From: Pedobacter sp. ISL-64
GTDB lineage: Bacteria > Bacteroidota > Bacteroidia > Sphingobacteriales > Sphingobacteriaceae
Assembly: GCF_018613605.1 (NCBI RefSeq)
Contig: NZ_JAGGPU010000020.1
Span: 201,626 to 265,625 of the forward strand
Length of the DNA: 64,000 bases
Reading direction: 5' to 3'
Shown here: piece by piece, positions 60,511-64,000 of the stretch
How the letters are laid out: each line of letters begins with the position of its first letter
Numbering within the stretch: position 1 is the stretch's first letter
Notes under the pieces: model-generated
What the model saw: only the letters and a program-made list of their open reading frames with translations
Databases searched by the model: none
What the model was told of the DNA's origin: nothing
Translations under genes and position numbers: made by a program

Positions 60511-61227
60511 TTACCTTAAATCAAACAAACTATCAACACCCAACAATTTTCTTGAGGTAAAGCCCTCGCCAAAAGTGGTACCGATGCTTTTACCAAATTC
60601 TCTGGAACGGCCAATTACGCTTTCAAAAAATTCTGGTGAAGAAATATAGGTTTGCAAGCCATCTACATCAGGATTATAAAACTGGGTTTTAAAGGCCTTA
60701 ATCGATTCAATTTTCTTATCCATGTGGTCAGATATATCCACAATGATATCAGGTTTTAAGTACCTGTCTTGAATATATTGCAATAATAATCTTGGGCGGT
60801 GCGCTTCTTGTTTAACGCCATCTAACGATGTTTCTATTTTTGGCAAGCCTGATAAAAAAACCGAATCATACACCAAATCGCCCGCACGTCCATGATCAGG
60901 GTGACGGTCTTCTAGCGCATTGCTTAAAATAATTTCTGGTTGGTATTTCCTGATGGCTTTAATTACTTCTAATCGGTGAAATTCATCATTCTGAAAAAAG
61001 CCATCCCTCATTCTCAAATTTTCGCGCACATGTAAACCTAAAATTTTCGCAGAGTCTGCGGCCTCTTCATCTCTTGTTTCTGCAGTACCACGCGTACCCA
61101 GCTCGCCTCTGGTTAAATCTACAATTCCAACTTTTTTACCAAGGGCAATATGTTTTAAAATAGTACCTGAACAGCAAAGCTCTGCATCATCAGGATGCAC
61201 GGCTATAACTAAAATATCTAACTTCAT
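60511..61227 (-). CDS. bshB1: Bacillithiol biosynthesis deacetylase
   Basis: A 238-aa LmbE/PIG-L-type zinc hydrolase that removes the acetyl group from GlcNAc-malate, the second step of bacillithiol synthesis. The zinc/catalytic motif AVHPDDAELCCSG (H11, D13, D14) and HPDHGRAGDLV with the second His pair are complete; TRGELGTRGTAETRDEEAA and FYNPDVDGLQTYISSP are signatures of the BshB1 subfamily. Cytosolic. It follows a glutathione-peroxidase-type gene by seven bases, so both are one operon with DUF4294 at its head. Confidence 0.95.
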   Translation of the reverse strand: MKLDILVIAVHPDDAELCCSGTILKHIALGKKVGIVDLTRGELGTRGTAETRDEEAADSAKILGLHVRENLRMRDGFFQNDEFHRLEVIKAIRKYQPEIILSNALEDRHPDHGRAGDLVYDSVFLSGLPKIETSLDGVKQEAHRPRLLLQYIQDRYLKPDIIVDISDHMDKKIESIKAFKTQFYNPDVDGLQTYISSPEFFESVIGRSREFGKSIGTTFGEGFTSRKLLGVDSLFDLR

Positions 61228-61234
61228 GATGTAA

Positions 61235-61747
61235 TTATTGGGTATTTTGGCTCAGCAGTTGCTGAATTTTCTTTTTAATTTTCGAACTCAATGGCTTGGT
61301 GAAGGGTAAGAAATAATCTTCCAACTCGCCATTTTTGTTCACGATATATTTATGAAAGTTCCAACGGGGTTTCGAACTTAATTTTGAGTTTTGTTTTTTA
61401 TCTCTCAGAAATTGATAAAGCGGGTGGGCATGTGCACCACGTACCATAATCTTATCAAAAACCGGAAATTTTACACCATGATTAACCTCACAGAAAGATG
61501 CAATATCAGATCCATTAAGCGGTTCCTGCTTTCCAAAATCGTTGGTCGGAAAACCCAAAATTTCAAAATCAGGGCTATTAATCTCGTCTTTTAACTGCTG
61601 TAATTCTTTCAATTGTGGCGTAAAACCACATTCGGAGGCTGTATTTACAATTAAAACAACTTTGTTGCGGTAGGCTGATAACGGCTGCTCTTCGCCATTA
61701 ATTTTTTTAACCTTAAATGAATAAATATTCGGAATGCGTTCCTGCAT
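61235..61747 (-). CDS. Glutathione-peroxidase-family thiol peroxidase
   Basis: A 170-aa GPx-fold protein with Cys in place of selenocysteine: NTASECGFTPQLKELQ (Cys40), the Gln and Trp of the tetrad in FPTNDFGKQEPLNG and SSKPRWNFHKYIV. Bacteria without glutathione still carry such proteins, using thioredoxin or other thiols. Its position directly before bshB1 suggests reduction by bacillithiol or bacilliredoxins; that is inference. Starts with MQERIPNIYSFKV, no signal peptide. Confidence 0.93.
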   Translation of the reverse strand: MQERIPNIYSFKVKKINGEEQPLSAYRNKVVLIVNTASECGFTPQLKELQQLKDEINSPDFEILGFPTNDFGKQEPLNGSDIASFCEVNHGVKFPVFDKIMVRGAHAHPLYQFLRDKKQNSKLSSKPRWNFHKYIVNKNGELEDYFLPFTKPLSSKIKKKIQQLLSQNTQ

Positions 61748-61752
61748 TATAG

Positions 61753-62367
61753 TTATTGATAAAATCCTGAAGTACGGATAATAGATTCTATATCCCTATC
61801 TTCATTCGGATCGTAAGTGCTTTTTAAATTATGTCCTACCACACGGGCCACAATCTGATAAGAAAATGCAGCGAAACCGCCTTTGGTCTGCTTGACAATA
61901 TCATACGTTGTTCTGCCCACCTCACGGTCGATCAGCTTCGTTAAAATCTGACCTTGAGTAATGGTTAATTCTTTTATTTCGCGGTTAAACATGTCTTTAA
62001 TTTCTTTATCACATTGTTTAACCAGCTGTTTCTGTTCCTTTTTCTCAGGCGTTCGGGCAATATCCTGCTCTAATTGTTCGTATCTACGTTTTGCAAACAG
62101 TGCATATGGCATCACTTTTAATACGTTATACCTTAAGCGATTATAGGCGGCCTGTTCTGCCGGCGATTTCCATATCCTTGCGGCATAAATAGATACGTCG
62201 TTAAGCTGCATCCACGGAATCATTACACCATTATCATTTGTTGAGGCTACTCTTATCGTATCGCTTTTACCCAATTTAGGGAATATTGGCGCAGCAGGAT
62301 CCTGAGCCCGTAGCGAAATGCTACAAATCATTACAATACAAAGAAAAAAGAGCCCTTTAATTTTCAT
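61753..62367 (-). CDS. DUF4294 protein, exported
   Basis: A 204-aa Bacteroidota-specific protein with a signal peptide (LFFLCIVMICSISLRAQ). The DUF4294 core is clear: MIPWMQLNDVSIYAARIW, YNRLRYNVLKVMPYALFAKRRY, CDKEIKDMFNREIKELTITQGQILTKLIDRE and YQIVARVVGHNLKSTYDPNEDRDIE. The protein is mainly helical and periplasmic; function unknown. First gene of the run with the peroxidase (5-bp gap) and bshB1, divergent from the relA/spoT gene 110 bp away. Confidence 0.88.
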   Translation of the reverse strand: MKIKGLFFLCIVMICSISLRAQDPAAPIFPKLGKSDTIRVASTNDNGVMIPWMQLNDVSIYAARIWKSPAEQAAYNRLRYNVLKVMPYALFAKRRYEQLEQDIARTPEKKEQKQLVKQCDKEIKDMFNREIKELTITQGQILTKLIDREVGRTTYDIVKQTKGGFAAFSYQIVARVVGHNLKSTYDPNEDRDIESIIRTSGFYQ

Positions 62368-62476
62368 AAATTTATACTTTTACAAAGTTAGGTGTTATTT
62401 CATATATTAGGTGTTTCACAAAACTAATATAAGTTTTATTCATAAATAAGACGCAATTTTTACGCAAAAAATACAA

Positions 62477-64000
62477 ATGAAAACAGAGTTAGTGATTGAT
62501 TTAGAGGCGGAAAAGCAAGAAATTCTAAAAAGATATAGGGCATTACTACGGGCAAGCAAATCTACTTTACAAAAGGGCGATAAAAAAGAAATCAGGAAAG
62601 CTTTTGATATGGCACTGGAAAGCCATAAAGATATGCGCCGAAAGTCTGGAGAACCCTACATCTACCACCCTATCGCTGTAGCGCAGATTGCTGCTGAAGA
62701 AATTGGCTTAGGAACAACCTCTATAGTATGTGCCTTGCTACACGATGTGGTAGAAGATACCGATATCACTTTAGAAGATATTGAACGCGAATTTGGCAAG
62801 AAAACCGCTAAAATTATCGACGGTTTAACCAAAATATCCGGCGTTTTCGATACCAATAGCTCTTTACAGGCCGAAAATTTCCGTAAAATGCTACTTACCC
62901 TGGCAGATGATGTGAGGGTAATCCTGATCAAACTTGCCGATCGTTTGCACAACATGCGTACAATGGATTTTATGCCCCGCCACAAGCAGCTTAAAATCGC
63001 TTCAGAAACCATTTATTTATACGCTCCATTGGCCCATAGATTGGGTTTGTATGCCATAAAATCAGAGTTGGAAGATCTTTCGATGAAATATCTTGATCCT
63101 GATACTTACAAATTCATTGCAAAAAAATTAAACGAGAAAAAAGCTGAACGTGCGCTTTTCATCAAAAAATTCGTCGAACCGATTGATGAAATTGTTCACG
63201 AACAAGGTTTAGTAGCCGATGTTTACGGCAGGCCCAAATCAATCCACTCCATCTGGAACAAGATGAAAAAGAAAAATATTCCTTTCGAAGAGGTTTACGA
63301 TCTTTTTGCCATCCGGATTATTTTGGACTCTGCGCCTGAAAATGAAAAGGCAGATTGCTGGAAAGCGTATTCTATTGTTACCGATTTATACCGCCCAAAT
63401 CCGGATCGTTTACGCGATTGGGTTTCCTCACCAAAAGGAAATGGCTACGAAAGTTTGCACACTACGGTAATGGGACCTCGCGGACAATGGGTTGAGGTAC
63501 AGATCCGTACACAACGCATGAATGAAATTGCAGAGAAAGGTTTTGCTGCACACTGGAAATACAAAGAATCGAGTAATGATAATGGTCTGGATCAGTGGAT
63601 CCAGAAAGTTCGCGAAATGCTGAGCAACCCGGAAGCCAACGCTTTAGACTTCCTGGACGATTTCAAGATGAACCTTTTCTCGGATGAAATTTTTATTTTC
63701 ACGCCAAAAGGCGCCTTGATACAGTTGCCATTAGGCGCTACCGCATTAGATTTTGCTTTCGAGATCCATACCGATGTAGGTGCAACCTGTATAGGCGCTA
63801 AAGTGAATCACAAACTGGTCCCTATTTCGTATAAGCTTCAAAATGGCGATCAGGTGGAGATTATCACCTCAAGCAAACAAACACCTAAAGAAGATTGGCT
63901 AAATGTGGTGGTTACTGCCAAAGCTAAATCGAAAATTAAATCATCTTTAAAAGAAGAAAAGCGGAAAATTGCCGAAAATGGCAAGGAAATCCTAGAAAGA
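62477..64000 (+). CDS. Bifunctional (p)ppGpp synthetase/hydrolase, 3' end cut by window
   Basis: The ATG at 62477 opens a frame to the window edge: 508 codons, about 70% of a normal Rel. The N-terminal HD hydrolase domain is intact (GEPYIYHPIAVAQ, ALLHDVVEDTD with H89-D90, IKLADRLHNMRTM), followed by the synthetase (VYGRPKSIHSIWNKMKKK, LRDWVSSPKGNGYESLHTTV, VEVQIRTQRMNEIAEKGFAAHWKYK) and the start of the TGS domain (IFIFTPKGALIQLPLGATALDFAF). The R-x-K-D position reads RLRD (311-314), the basic form typical of bifunctional Rel/SpoT rather than the EXDD of RelA. It sets the stringent response. Confidence 0.95.
   Translation, partial: MKTELVIDLEAEKQEILKRYRALLRASKSTLQKGDKKEIRKAFDMALESHKDMRRKSGEPYIYHPIAVAQIAAEEIGLGTTSIVCALLHDVVEDTDITLEDIEREFGKKTAKIIDGLTKISGVFDTNSSLQAENFRKMLLTLADDVRVILIKLADRLHNMRTMDFMPRHKQLKIASETIYLYAPLAHRLGLYAIKSELEDLSMKYLDPDTYKFIAKKLNEKKAERALFIKKFVEPIDEIVHEQGLVADVYGRPKSIHSIWNKMKKKNIPFEEVYDLFAIRIILDSAPENEKADCWKAYSIVTDLYRPNPDRLRDWVSSPKGNGYESLHTTVMGPRGQWVEVQIRTQRMNEIAEKGFAAHWKYKESSNDNGLDQWIQKVREMLSNPEANALDFLDDFKMNLFSDEIFIFTPKGALIQLPLGATALDFAFEIHTDVGATCIGAKVNHKLVPISYKLQNGDQVEIITSSKQTPKEDWLNVVVTAKAKSKIKSSLKEEKRKIAENGKEILER

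Noticed and set aside
1..64000. rRNA, tRNA, integrase, prophage or conjugation genes
   Set aside because: None seen on either strand by reading; short tRNAs could still be missed without a dedicated search.

Overview
The window looks like chromosome of a member of Bacteroidota, most likely family Sphingobacteriaceae (Pedobacter-like). Reasons: AT-rich DNA, promoters of the Bacteroidota type (-7 TAnnTTTG), few Shine-Dalgarno sites, BshB1 bacillithiol synthesis, a DUF4294 protein, HolA next to an HsdR-N-like protein, many secreted oxidoreductases/hydrolases, and long intergenic gaps full of palindromic repeats. The species call is inference.

Layout. 1-600: 5' part of an alginate-lyase-family lipoprotein gene. 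0.6-6.4 kb: accessory stretch with a 14-unit 21-bp tandem array, an unknown protein, a ferredoxin-like protein, a candidate toxin-antitoxin pair behind a palindromic operator, two 97-bp hairpin repeats enclosing these genes, then a sigma factor / small protein / ClpP operon. 6.9-13.1 kb: AraC regulator, methyltransferase, sulfatase and a GH95-like glycosidase. 13.2-15.2 kb: second 21-bp array, holA and an HsdR-N-like protein. 15.9-20.4 kb: two Gfo/Idh/MocA oxidoreductases around a double 3-keto-glycoside hydrolase (DUF1080) protein. 20.7-29.3 kb: valS, DoxX protein, Uma2 nuclease, zinc/cadmium P-type ATPase, M13 peptidase. 29.9-38.7 kb: small enzymes, mnmD, aldo/keto reductase, an AI-2E/DoxX/mazG operon, ychJ-type, truA, two small lipoproteins. 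38.8-46.9 kb: FtsX-type permease, NamZ-type muramidase, topoisomerase IB, fmt, aminotransferase IV, RluD-type synthase. 46.9-58.0 kb: outer-membrane protein, ACC-deaminase-like enzyme, TetR plus Tet(X)-like monooxygenase, HxlR plus SDR, Crp/Fnr regulator, lysine 6-transaminase. 58-64 kb: duplicated structured repeat, glutaryl-CoA-dehydrogenase-like enzyme, bshB1 with a glutathione-peroxidase-type gene, DUF4294, and the first 508 codons of a bifunctional RelA/SpoT.

The most unusual content is non-coding. A family of about 290-bp elements (complete at 44.5, 58.1 and 58.6 kb, partial at 15.4, 23.5 and 32.6 kb) keeps the same set of stems while the stem sequences change on both sides, which points to a selected fold rather than a simple insertion sequence. 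Two sequence-unrelated tandem arrays share an exact 21-bp period, and two tracts have an exact 7-bp period, one of them seven perfect TTTAGGG copies forming the apparent leader of a YjbR-type gene. No rRNA, tRNA, CRISPR array, complete insertion sequence or prophage was recognised.
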